In this document: positions 1 to 6,134 of the stretch, in pieces
Position numbering within the stretch: position 1 is the stretch's first letter
How the letters are laid out: every line of letters begins with the position of its first letter
Assembly (NCBI GenBank): GCA_029062865.1
Contig: JAIDPG010000272.1
Location: forward strand, 1 to 8,733
From: Oscillospiraceae bacterium
GTDB taxonomy: Bacteria > Bacillota > Clostridia > Oscillospirales > Ruminococcaceae
DNA length: 8,733 bases
Direction of reading: 5' to 3'
Position numbers and translations under genes: made by a program
Notes under the pieces: generated by a model
Databases searched by the model: none
Told to the model about the DNA's origin: nothing
Seen by the model: only the letters and a program-made list of their open reading frames with translations

Positions 1-87
1 CAGGAACAGGCAAAGGTAAAGCGCAAGGAAGACGCAAAGGCGCTTGAGGACATCAAGGCGGACTACAAGAAGCGTAAGAAGGCGTAA
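1..87 (+). CDS. 3' end of a lysine-rich protein of unknown function (partial)
   Basis: The first 28 codons of the window form an open frame ending in TAA at 85-87; the gene begins to the left of the window. The visible tail is very rich in Lys, Glu, Asp and Ala and ends in KKRKKA. It is hydrophilic and probably helical, like the charged end of a coiled coil. A good intrinsic terminator begins 12 bases after the stop, which supports a real gene end. No domain can be recognised in so short a piece, so no function is offered. Confidence 0.6.
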   Translation, partial: QEQAKVKRKEDAKALEDIKADYKKRKKA

Positions 88-98
88 CACATAACACT

Positions 99-140
99 AA
101 ACGCTCCCCACAACGGGGAGCGTTTTAAAAATATTTTTTT
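99..140 (+). terminator. Intrinsic terminator after the left-edge gene
   Basis: AAACGCTCCCC (99-109) pairs perfectly with GGGGAGCGTTT (115-125) around the 5-base loop ACAAC, giving an 11-bp GC-cored stem. It is followed by A/T-rich sequence with a run of seven T at 134-140 and six more at 143-148. It lies just after the stop at 87 and before the leader of the sigma factor gene, so it separates the two units. Confidence 0.85.
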
Positions 141-152
141 CGTTTTTTATCC

Positions 153-180
153 TTTTATGATTTCTGTTTTGTCATATAAA
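153..180 (+). promoter_or_regulatory. Possible weak SigA-type promoter for the sigma-LRR gene
   Basis: TATAAA at 175-180 is a fair -10 box. The only -35 candidate at a sensible distance is TTTTAT (153-158), with a 16-base spacer, and it matches the consensus poorly. T-rich DNA lies just upstream. Transcription would start near 187, leaving a leader of about 29 bases before the ATG at 216. A promoter is expected here because a terminator precedes the gene, but the match alone is weak. Confidence 0.3.
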
Positions 181-215
181 AGGGAACAAATTCAAAGCGA
201 TTTGGAGGAAAGATC

Positions 216-1742
216 ATGAACGATTTAACAGAAATTGTAAAAATGGCGGCGAACGGTGACAGAGCGGCATTTGACAGCCTTTACGAGCAGACAAAAAACG
301 GCGTATGGTTCACATGCATAAGCCTTTTAAAAAACGAAGAAAACGCAAAGGATATTATGCAGGACACCTATCTCGCGGCATTCGAAAAGCTGAGCACATT
401 GAAGGAGCATTCCGCTGTTCAATCGTGGCTGAATAAGATCGCCGCGAACAAGTGCAGAAACTTTTTAAGCTCCAAGACCAACAGCGCGCTCGCAGAGGAC
501 AGCGAGGAGATACTGGAAAATATCCCGGACGACAAATTCCTTCCCGAGGAGTATGTCACGGATGTGGCAAAGCGCAAGCTCATTATGGATATTATCGAAA
601 ATGCTTTATCCGAAGATCAGTACAGGACGATAATCTTATATTATTTTGACGAGCTTACCGCCGCCGAGATCGCCGAACTTATGGGATGTCACGAAAAAAC
701 CGTCATGTACCGCCTTAAAACCGCACGCCTGAAGATCAAGGAGGAGATCAAACGATATGAGGAAGAAAATCACGACAAACTGTACGCAGTTCTTCCCGTT
801 CCGTTCCTGACGCGGCTTTTTCGGGTACAAGCGGAAAACATTTCCGTACCGCAGCTATCCGCTGTTCCTACGGTTTCCGCCAATCCTTCAAATGCTTTGA
901 ACGTTCCCTCCAATTCAACGGCGACAGCCGTAAAAACAGGAGGAAAAGCAATGTTTAATTCACTTAAAGCAAAGATAATCGCCGGAGCTTGCGCCGCGGT
1001 AGTGATCGGCGGGGGAATTACCGCCGCGGTCATCACCGCGAACAACTCCAAAAAACGCGCCGAAATCAGACCCGCGGTAAGCGCGTACTCGAAAACGGAA
1101 AGCCCGTCGAAGTACGATCCCGCAAATGAGGACGACAATAGTGAGGAACATCGGAGCGCTCCCAACGTTGACAATAGCGATGACTATCCCGTAACATCGA
1201 CGGGAGAGGTCTTATGGGATATGATCCCGACAGCTTCCGAGGACGATTTTACATTTATTCCGTATAAAATGGAAGGCAAAAGCGACCCCAACTCTGTTAT
1301 GATCACCGAATATCTGGGGGACGGCGGTTACGTAAAGATACCGCCGACATATAAAGGAAAGCCCGTCAAGGGTTTGGACGGTTTCTCGCATTGCGATACG
1401 CTCAAGGGCGTTATGATGCCCGACAGCGTGACTACGATAGGCTCGTCCGCTTTTTCAAACTGCGAAGAACTTGTCGATGTTGTTTTCCCGAGTGCCCTGG
1501 AGAGGATAGACAGAAACGCGTTTGAGTATTGCGAAAGTCTGAAAAGCGTCGTTCTTCCCGAGGGGCTTCAGATAATAGAAGAATACGCGTTTTCTATGTG
1601 CGACGATCTTACAAGCGTAACTCTCCCCGACAGCCTGGTATGGGTCGGAAAAAGAGTATTTTTTATCGACACCTGCGAGATACATTACAAAGGACAGACC
1701 TACGTTCCCGACGATATTGATGAACTGTTCGGGCATGACTGA
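216..1742 (+). CDS. Membrane-anchored ECF-like sigma-70 factor with C-terminal BspA-type LRR domain
   Basis: This 508-residue protein has an unusual order of parts. Residues ~10-85 match sigma region 2 (AKDIMQDTYLAAFEKL at 44-59, WLNKIAANKCRNFL at 71-84). Residues ~130-178 match region 4, with a helix-turn-helix around ELTAAEIAELMGCHEKTVMYRL. Regions 1 and 3 are absent, as in ECF factors. A Ser/Pro/Ala-rich linker (~185-245) leads to one hydrophobic helix (~253-275), then Lys/Arg, an acidic spacer (~295-345), and LRR_5-type repeats (399-482). The likely topology puts the sigma domain in the cytoplasm and the repeats outside. The start has GGAGG at 204-208, 7 bases before the ATG. The role is inferred: transcription controlled at the membrane by a surface signal. 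No separate anti-sigma gene is adjacent. A strong internal ribosome site at 938-943 may give a second product. The domain calls are firm; the signal and target genes are unknown. Confidence 0.88.
   Translation: MNDLTEIVKMAANGDRAAFDSLYEQTKNGVWFTCISLLKNEENAKDIMQDTYLAAFEKLSTLKEHSAVQSWLNKIAANKCRNFLSSKTNSALAEDSEEILENIPDDKFLPEEYVTDVAKRKLIMDIIENALSEDQYRTIILYYFDELTAAEIAELMGCHEKTVMYRLKTARLKIKEEIKRYEEENHDKLYAVLPVPFLTRLFRVQAENISVPQLSAVPTVSANPSNALNVPSNSTATAVKTGGKAMFNSLKAKIIAGACAAVVIGGGITAAVITANNSKKRAEIRPAVSAYSKTESPSKYDPANEDDNSEEHRSAPNVDNSDDYPVTSTGEVLWDMIPTASEDDFTFIPYKMEGKSDPNSVMITEYLGDGGYVKIPPTYKGKPVKGLDGFSHCDTLKGVMMPDSVTTIGSSAFSNCEELVDVVFPSALERIDRNAFEYCESLKSVVLPEGLQIIEEYAFSMCDDLTSVTLPDSLVWVGKRVFFIDTCEIHYKGQTYVPDDIDELFGHD
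938..953 (+). promoter_or_regulatory. Internal ribosome binding site and in-frame ATG inside the sigma-LRR gene
   Basis: AGGAGG at 938-943 is followed after 7 bases by ATG at 951-953. This is in the same frame as the long gene and encodes Met246. It is at least as good as the gene's own start site. It falls exactly between the linker and the membrane helix. Starting here would give a 263-residue protein (951-1742) with a short N-terminus (MFNSLKAK), the membrane helix and the LRR domain, without the sigma part. Use in the cell is inferred. Confidence 0.6.
1410..1661 (+). repeat. Four tandem 23-residue LRR_5/BspA-type repeats (protein level)
   Basis: Residues 399-421, 422-444, 445-467 and 468-482 (the last incomplete) of the sigma-LRR protein align without gaps on the pattern V-x-x-P-x-x-[VL]-x-x-I-x-x-x-A-F-x-x-C-x-x-L-x-x. 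The start of each unit (VMMPDSV, VVFPSAL, VVLPEGL, VTLPDSL) and the AF..C stretch are conserved. A divergent unit ending GFSHCDTLKG precedes them. This is the Treponema pallidum/BspA-like LRR class, common in extracellular proteins of gut bacteria. At DNA level the copies have diverged, so this is an old repeat. Confidence 0.85.
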
Positions 1743-1758
1743 TCCTTAGATGAACAAA

Positions 1759-1793
1759 CAAAAAGCGAAAGAGTTCCGCTCTTTCGCTTTTTG
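1759..1793. terminator. Bidirectional intrinsic terminator between convergent units
   Basis: CAAAAAGCGAAAGAG (1759-1773) pairs perfectly with CTCTTTCGCTTTTTG (1779-1793) around the loop TTCCG, giving a 15-bp stem. On the plus strand the stem ends in five T and on the minus strand also in five T, so it can stop both the sigma-LRR transcript (stop codon at 1740-1742) and the leftward operon (stop codon at 1797-1799). It starts only 3 bases beyond the peptidase stop codon. Confidence 0.85.
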
Positions 1794-1796
1794 CAT

Positions 1797-3554
1797 TTAT
1801 ATCGGCTTCGTGACCTCCGCGAGCCACCCGCGCTCCTCCTCGGAAAGCATCGGCGAGAGTGTTTCGTAAACCCACTTGTGGTAGGCATTCAGCCGCGCTG
1901 TCTGCGGCTCGGTGAGGTATCGCTTGTCAATGCCGTCCAAATCGAAAGGCACGCAGGTGAGCGGGCTGAATCTCAAAAAGCCCTCGAACTCCGCCTTTTC
2001 GCATAGCACAAGGCTCTCGTGCCGCACGCCGAACTTTCCCTCGAAGTACAAGCCCGGCTCGTTCGAGGTTATCATTCCCTCGCAAAGCGGCGCGTCGTTC
2101 GCCGCTCGATAAGAAATGCGCTGCGGACCCTCGTGGACGTTCAGCAGAAAGCCCACGCCGTGTCCCGTGCCGTGGTTGAAGTCCAGTCCGTTGTCCCACA
2201 GAGGCTTGCGCGCTATCGCGTCCAGCGTTGAGCCGCGCGCTCCCTTCGGGAACACCGCCCCGAGCAGCTCCAGATGCGCCGCCAGCGCCAGCGTGTACGC
2301 GCGCTTCTCCTCGTCGGAGAGCTCGCTGAGGACAATAGTCCGCGTGATGTCCGTTGTCCCCAGCAGATAATGCCCGCCCGTATCCGAGAGAAGCAAGCCG
2401 CGCGGCTCTATTACCGCGTTTGTCTCACTTGTTGCCGAGTAGTGAACAATAGCGCCGTGCTCGCCGAACGCCATGATAGGCTCGAAGCTCTGCCCGAGAT
2501 AATCCGTGTCCTGTCTGCGGAATTCCTCAAGCTTCTCCGCCGCGGAGATCTCCGTGACTTCTTCGCGTTTCACCGCGGATTTCATCCACTTTATAAACCT
2601 CGTGACCGCCGCGCCGTCCTTGATGTGCGCGGCTTTTTCCGCGCTTATCTCGGCGGGAGTTTTGCAGGCTTTCAGCATTTCCGCGGGGCTCGGCTTCGCG
2701 ATGACCTTTGCGCTTTTCAGCGAATTACGCAGAGTGAAATTTGCGGTGCGTGTGTCTATCCAAACGGCTTCGCTAAGCGCGTTGAGAGCGTTGTAGATCT
2801 CGCCGTAGGGCTGCAATTTTACGCCGTCGTTCTCTAAAGTCAACTTGATTTCGTCATCGATGACCGTACTCTCCGCGAACAGCTCCGCCGTGTCCTCGAA
2901 AATCAGCATAAACGCGAGAAACACGGGGTTGTAGTCCACGTCGCCGCCGCGCAGGTTGAGTGTCCACGCGATGTCGTCCAGCGCCGACAGCGCGAGCACT
3001 TTTGCGCCTTGCTCCCGCATTTCCTCGCGTAATTTCGCGAGTTTTTCGCCGCGTGAAAGCCCGCAGACCTCGTCCGGGAGCACGAACACGGGCTTTTTCG
3101 AGAGGGGCGGTCTGTCGTTCCGGATCTCGCCGACGAGGTCAAGCTCCGTTTCGAGCGCGATGTTTTTTCCCGCCAACGCGGCTTGGATTTTCCTTGCGAA
3201 CAGCGCGTTCACGCAGCGCCCGTCAAAGCCCAGCACGGAGCTGTTCGGGAGCTTTTCCGCGAGGAATTTTTCAACGCTCGGCACGCCCTGTTCGCCTTGC
3301 TTCATCAGCGTTATCCCGCTTCCCGCGAGCTCCGCTTCGGCTTGGATAAAGTACCGCCCGTCCGTCCAGAGCGCCGCCTCGTTTTCCGTTACGACAAGCC
3401 GCCCCGCCGAGCCCGTGAAGCCGCTTAAATACTCGCGCGATTTGAAATGCTCGCCGACATACTCCGAGCCGTGGAAGTCCTCCGTCGTCACGAGATACGC
3501 GAAAATTCCGCGCCGCTTCATCTCGCGGCGCAAAGCGGTAATAGGTTCTCTCAT
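1797..3554 (-). CDS. Xaa-Pro aminopeptidase (aminopeptidase P, M24B family)
   Basis: A 585-residue three-domain metalloaminopeptidase that removes an N-terminal residue when proline is in second place. Residues ~4-130 and ~155-300 form the two creatinase-like N-terminal domains; ~310-525 is the pita-bread catalytic domain, and a ~55-residue C-terminal region follows. All five expected metal ligands are visible: Asp391 and Asp402 (SDTGG..., TTDITRT), His465 (GTGHGVG), Glu499 (SNEPGLY) and Glu513 (VRHESL). His371 (IVHYS) matches the substrate-binding His. The length fits the long eukaryote-like XPNPEP1 form rather than the ~440-residue E. coli PepP. No signal peptide is seen, so it is cytoplasmic. 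The ATG at 3554 overlaps the pullulanase stop as ATGA, and GAGGAA (3561-3566) lies 6 bases upstream. It is the last gene of the operon. It probably helps recycle proline-containing peptides. Confidence 0.93.
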   Translation of the reverse strand: MREPITALRREMKRRGIFAYLVTTEDFHGSEYVGEHFKSREYLSGFTGSAGRLVVTENEAALWTDGRYFIQAEAELAGSGITLMKQGEQGVPSVEKFLAEKLPNSSVLGFDGRCVNALFARKIQAALAGKNIALETELDLVGEIRNDRPPLSKKPVFVLPDEVCGLSRGEKLAKLREEMREQGAKVLALSALDDIAWTLNLRGGDVDYNPVFLAFMLIFEDTAELFAESTVIDDEIKLTLENDGVKLQPYGEIYNALNALSEAVWIDTRTANFTLRNSLKSAKVIAKPSPAEMLKACKTPAEISAEKAAHIKDGAAVTRFIKWMKSAVKREEVTEISAAEKLEEFRRQDTDYLGQSFEPIMAFGEHGAIVHYSATSETNAVIEPRGLLLSDTGGHYLLGTTDITRTIVLSELSDEEKRAYTLALAAHLELLGAVFPKGARGSTLDAIARKPLWDNGLDFNHGTGHGVGFLLNVHEGPQRISYRAANDAPLCEGMITSNEPGLYFEGKFGVRHESLVLCEKAEFEGFLRFSPLTCVPFDLDGIDKRYLTEPQTARLNAYHKWVYETLSPMLSEEERGWLAEVTKPI

Positions 3555-5344
3555 TTGATCTTCCTCGCAAATAAAATTGAATATCCCGCGCAGCAGAGCC
3601 GCTCGGCGGTGTAAAGCGCCTTGTTGGACGCTCGCTCCGCGTCGGCGAACACCTTGAACCTGCCCGCGACGCTCGGGGAAAGCTCCTCGTTAGTCGGATT
3701 TACGACCAGAACGAAGTCGCCCGCCGTCATTACAAAGCCCTCGCCGACGTGCCCGAACGTTTTCGCTGCGCTGTTCATCTCTCGGCGAAAGCGCTTTCTG
3801 ATCGCTATCAGCCCTCGGTAATAATCCGCGACATCGCGATTTTCCTCGAGCGCGTTCCACTTTATGGAATTCACCGCGTCGCCCGATTTGTAGGAATTTC
3901 CGTCGCCGTTTTTCGTGCGCAGGAGCTCCTGTCCCGCCTGCAAAAACGCCGTTCCGCGCGACAGGAAAACCAGCGCCGCCGCCATTTTGTCGGCTTTTTT
4001 TATTCTTGCGTGATCCTCGTTATGCAGACTGTTAAATGAAGCCTTCAGCTTATCGAACAGCGTGAGATTGTCGTGGCACTCGACGTAGTTTATCGTTTGC
4101 CGCGGGTCGCTCGTCCAGAAATCCTCGCCGAGCTCGCCCGAAAGCGCCTCGCGGATGGGCTCGAAATGCCACTCGTCCGCAGCGCCGTTTACGTAGCCGC
4201 AGTCCTTTTCGCCGAACACCGAGCCCTTGACCGCGTCTCTGAAACGATCGTTGAAGAACGCGTAATTCGGGAGCGCGCGGGCGTTTTTTTGTACGGCGCG
4301 GCGGCTCTCCGAGAGAGGACTTATTCCCCCCGTCCAGCCCTCGCCGTACAGCAGGATATCGGGGTTTATTCCGCGGAGCTTCCGTTCCGCCTCGCGCAGC
4401 GTCTCGAGGTCGAGCAGCCCCATTAAGTCAAACCGGAAGCCGTCGAGGTGGTATTCTCTTGCCAGAAACACGAGGCTGTCCACGATGAATTTCCGCGCCA
4501 TAACGCGCTCCGACGCGAACTCGTTGCCGCAGCCCGAGCCGTTTGAGAGTTCGCCCGTGTCGTCGGTTCTGAAAAAATATCCCGGGAAGAGCCTTTGGAA
4601 CACCGAGCCCTCGACATCAAAAACGTGATTGTAGACCACGTCCGCAACCACGCCAAGCCCCTTTTTATGCGCCGCTGCGACAACCGCGCGGAGCTCAGAA
4701 ACGCCGTCTCTTTGGGAATAATACGCGCTTACCGCGTTGTAAAACCTGGGATTGTAGCCCCAATTGTACTCCCCGCCGTCAAGATCGAAATCGAAGATCG
4801 GCATCAGCTGAATGTGCGTCGCGCCGAGCTTTTTGATGTATGAAAGCCCGACCTTGTCTCCGTGGGAATTCGCCGAGCGCGTCTCGCAGAGCGCCGCGAG
4901 CTTGCCTCGGTTTTTGAAGCCCGCGCTCTCGTCCATAGAGAGATCGCGCACCGAAAGCTCGTAAATCACCGCGTCCTCCGGGTCGGGGAACGCTATCGGG
5001 CGGTCGTTTTGCCAGTTTTTGGGAGCATGTCGGCGCATATTCACGAGGACGCAGAGCCTGCCGTCCGCCGTCACGCCTTTCGCGTAAGGGTCGCCGCACG
5101 TGACGGTTTCGCCGCTTCGCGTCACCGCGAGATCGTACAGTACGCCGTCCAGATCTCCGCGCACACGGCACTCGAACACGCCGTCCTTATTCCGCATAAC
5201 GGCGCGCTTTATGAGCTTCCGCGACTTGTCGTAAAGCCGCAGCTCTATGCGTTTTGCAAGTGGCTGCCACACTCGGAAGATTGTCCCTTTTTCGGTACAG
5301 TTCGCGCCGAGAGAGCCGTTGAATTCAGCAACATCAATCATCAT
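3551..5344 (-). CDS. pulA: Type I pullulanase (GH13 alpha-1,6-glucan debranching enzyme)
   Basis: A 597-residue enzyme (numbered from the ATG at 5344) that hydrolyses alpha-1,6 branch bonds in limit dextrins, glycogen fragments or pullulan. Residues ~10-90 form a CBM48-like domain. The type I pullulanase signature appears as YNWGYNP (193-199; the usual form is YNWGYDP). GH13 regions follow: DVVYNH (235-240), the nucleophile Asp306 in GFRFDLMG, the acid/base Glu335 in LLYGEGW, and Asp425 in ECHDNLT. It has no signal peptide, extra binding modules or anchor, and is shorter than many pullulanases (~700 residues or more), so it is a compact cytoplasmic form. The open frame extends to a TTG at 5464, but those 40 residues lie inside the TtcA gene and are basic, unlike the family, so the start is ATG 5344 or the next ATG, 5341. 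Only a weak GGA precedes it; translation probably relies on coupling from the TtcA gene, which it overlaps by 11 bases. GlgX/TreX is less likely. Confidence 0.92.
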   Translation of the reverse strand: MMIDVAEFNGSLGANCTEKGTIFRVWQPLAKRIELRLYDKSRKLIKRAVMRNKDGVFECRVRGDLDGVLYDLAVTRSGETVTCGDPYAKGVTADGRLCVLVNMRRHAPKNWQNDRPIAFPDPEDAVIYELSVRDLSMDESAGFKNRGKLAALCETRSANSHGDKVGLSYIKKLGATHIQLMPIFDFDLDGGEYNWGYNPRFYNAVSAYYSQRDGVSELRAVVAAAHKKGLGVVADVVYNHVFDVEGSVFQRLFPGYFFRTDDTGELSNGSGCGNEFASERVMARKFIVDSLVFLAREYHLDGFRFDLMGLLDLETLREAERKLRGINPDILLYGEGWTGGISPLSESRRAVQKNARALPNYAFFNDRFRDAVKGSVFGEKDCGYVNGAADEWHFEPIREALSGELGEDFWTSDPRQTINYVECHDNLTLFDKLKASFNSLHNEDHARIKKADKMAAALVFLSRGTAFLQAGQELLRTKNGDGNSYKSGDAVNSIKWNALEENRDVADYYRGLIAIRKRFRREMNSAAKTFGHVGEGFVMTAGDFVLVVNPTNEELSPSVAGRFKVFADAERASNKALYTAERLCCAGYSILFARKIK

Positions 5345-6134
5345 AATCGTCCAGAAAATCGTGAATTGTTCCCTGTTTGTCCTTGTAGGAAATAAGCCTG
5401 TCGAGCCGCACGTTGCACACCGAGCGGAAGATGTTCTGCTCGATTTGCGGGTTGTCCTCGGCAAGCCGCGCTATAAGCCGCTTTACGAGCTTACGCTTTG
5501 AGCCCTCGTCGCGCTTTGTCACGCTGCACGCGCACTGCAGAAACTCCAGCCCGCAGAAGTCCCGCCACGCGATTATGTCGCGCTCGCGGACGAGATACAG
5601 CGGTCGGATAAGCTCCATTCCCGTGTAGTTTTTCGCGTGGAGCTTTGGGAGCATTGTCTGCGCCTGACCGCCGTAGATCATTCCCATGAGAATGCTCTCA
5701 ATTACGTCGTCGAAGTGGTGTCCGAGCGCGATCTTATTGCAGCCGAGTTCCCGCGCCTTCGCGTAGAGATGCCCGCGGCGCATTTTCGCGCAGAGAAAAC
5801 ATGGGTCCTTGACCTTTTCCGTGTGCGCGAAGATCTCCGTGTTGAACGTCTCGATTGGCAATTCAAGCCGCGCAGCGTTTTTCTGTATCTGCTCGAAGCT
5901 CTCCGCGGAGTAGCCGGGGTTCATTACAAGATACTTCACCGAGATCGGCACAGCGCCGTGCTTTTCGTACTCGCGGAACAGCGCCCCGAGCAGCATTGAG
6001 TCCTTGCCGCCCGAAACGCAGACGCAGACCCTGTCACCGCCTTGCAGCAGCTTGTATTCATCTATCGTCTTAGTGAACTTGCGGTGAATCGTCCGTGAGA
6101 ACTCGCCGTGCAGAGCGCTTATTCCTTGTCCCAT
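5334..6134 (-). CDS. ttcA: TtcA-family tRNA 2-thiocytidine synthetase (PP-loop ATPase)
   Basis: A 266-residue PP-loop enzyme. TtcA activates C32 of certain tRNAs with ATP and replaces its oxygen with sulfur, using a [4Fe-4S] cluster. The PP-loop is SGGKDS at 41-46. CFLC (112-115) followed by AKMRRGHLY matches the CxxC...RRG..Y signature of TtcA, and GHHFDD (138-143) is the second conserved block. A third cluster Cys is expected near 200; Cys201 and Cys203 (QCACSV) are both candidates. The frame runs back to a GTG at 6425, but the extra 97 residues are basic, unlike the family, and lie inside malQ. ATG 6134 is preceded by GAGGAAGG and puts the PP-loop at the normal distance from the N-terminus. 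It overlaps malQ by 16 bases and pulA by 11. A related TtcA-like sulfur-transfer role is possible, but tRNA lysidine synthetase is unlikely given the cysteines. Confidence 0.85.
   Translation of the reverse strand: MGQGISALHGEFSRTIHRKFTKTIDEYKLLQGGDRVCVCVSGGKDSMLLGALFREYEKHGAVPISVKYLVMNPGYSAESFEQIQKNAARLELPIETFNTEIFAHTEKVKDPCFLCAKMRRGHLYAKARELGCNKIALGHHFDDVIESILMGMIYGGQAQTMLPKLHAKNYTGMELIRPLYLVRERDIIAWRDFCGLEFLQCACSVTKRDEGSKRKLVKRLIARLAEDNPQIEQNIFRSVCNVRLDRLISYKDKQGTIHDFLDDYDD

Noticed and set aside
182..187. GGGAAC resembling an ECF -35 box, which would suggest autoregulation of the sigma-LRR gene
   Set aside because: It lies only 28 bases before the start codon, so the transcription start would fall in or after the ribosome binding site, and no ECF-like -10 follows at the right distance.
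770..1174. A 134-codon minus-strand open frame opposite the sigma-LRR gene
   Set aside because: The plus-strand protein there has a coherent linker and membrane helix. The hydrophobic look of the minus frame is a by-product of Ala/Gly/Val codons read backwards.
2274..2837. A 187-codon plus-strand open frame opposite the aminopeptidase gene
   Set aside because: Arg-rich and low in recognisable structure; a shadow of the catalytic domain coding strand.
2956..3558. A 200-codon plus-strand open frame opposite the aminopeptidase gene
   Set aside because: It is antisense to a gene with all catalytic residues in place, is Ser/Pro/Arg-rich and has no recognisable domain. Such frames arise often opposite GC-rich genes.
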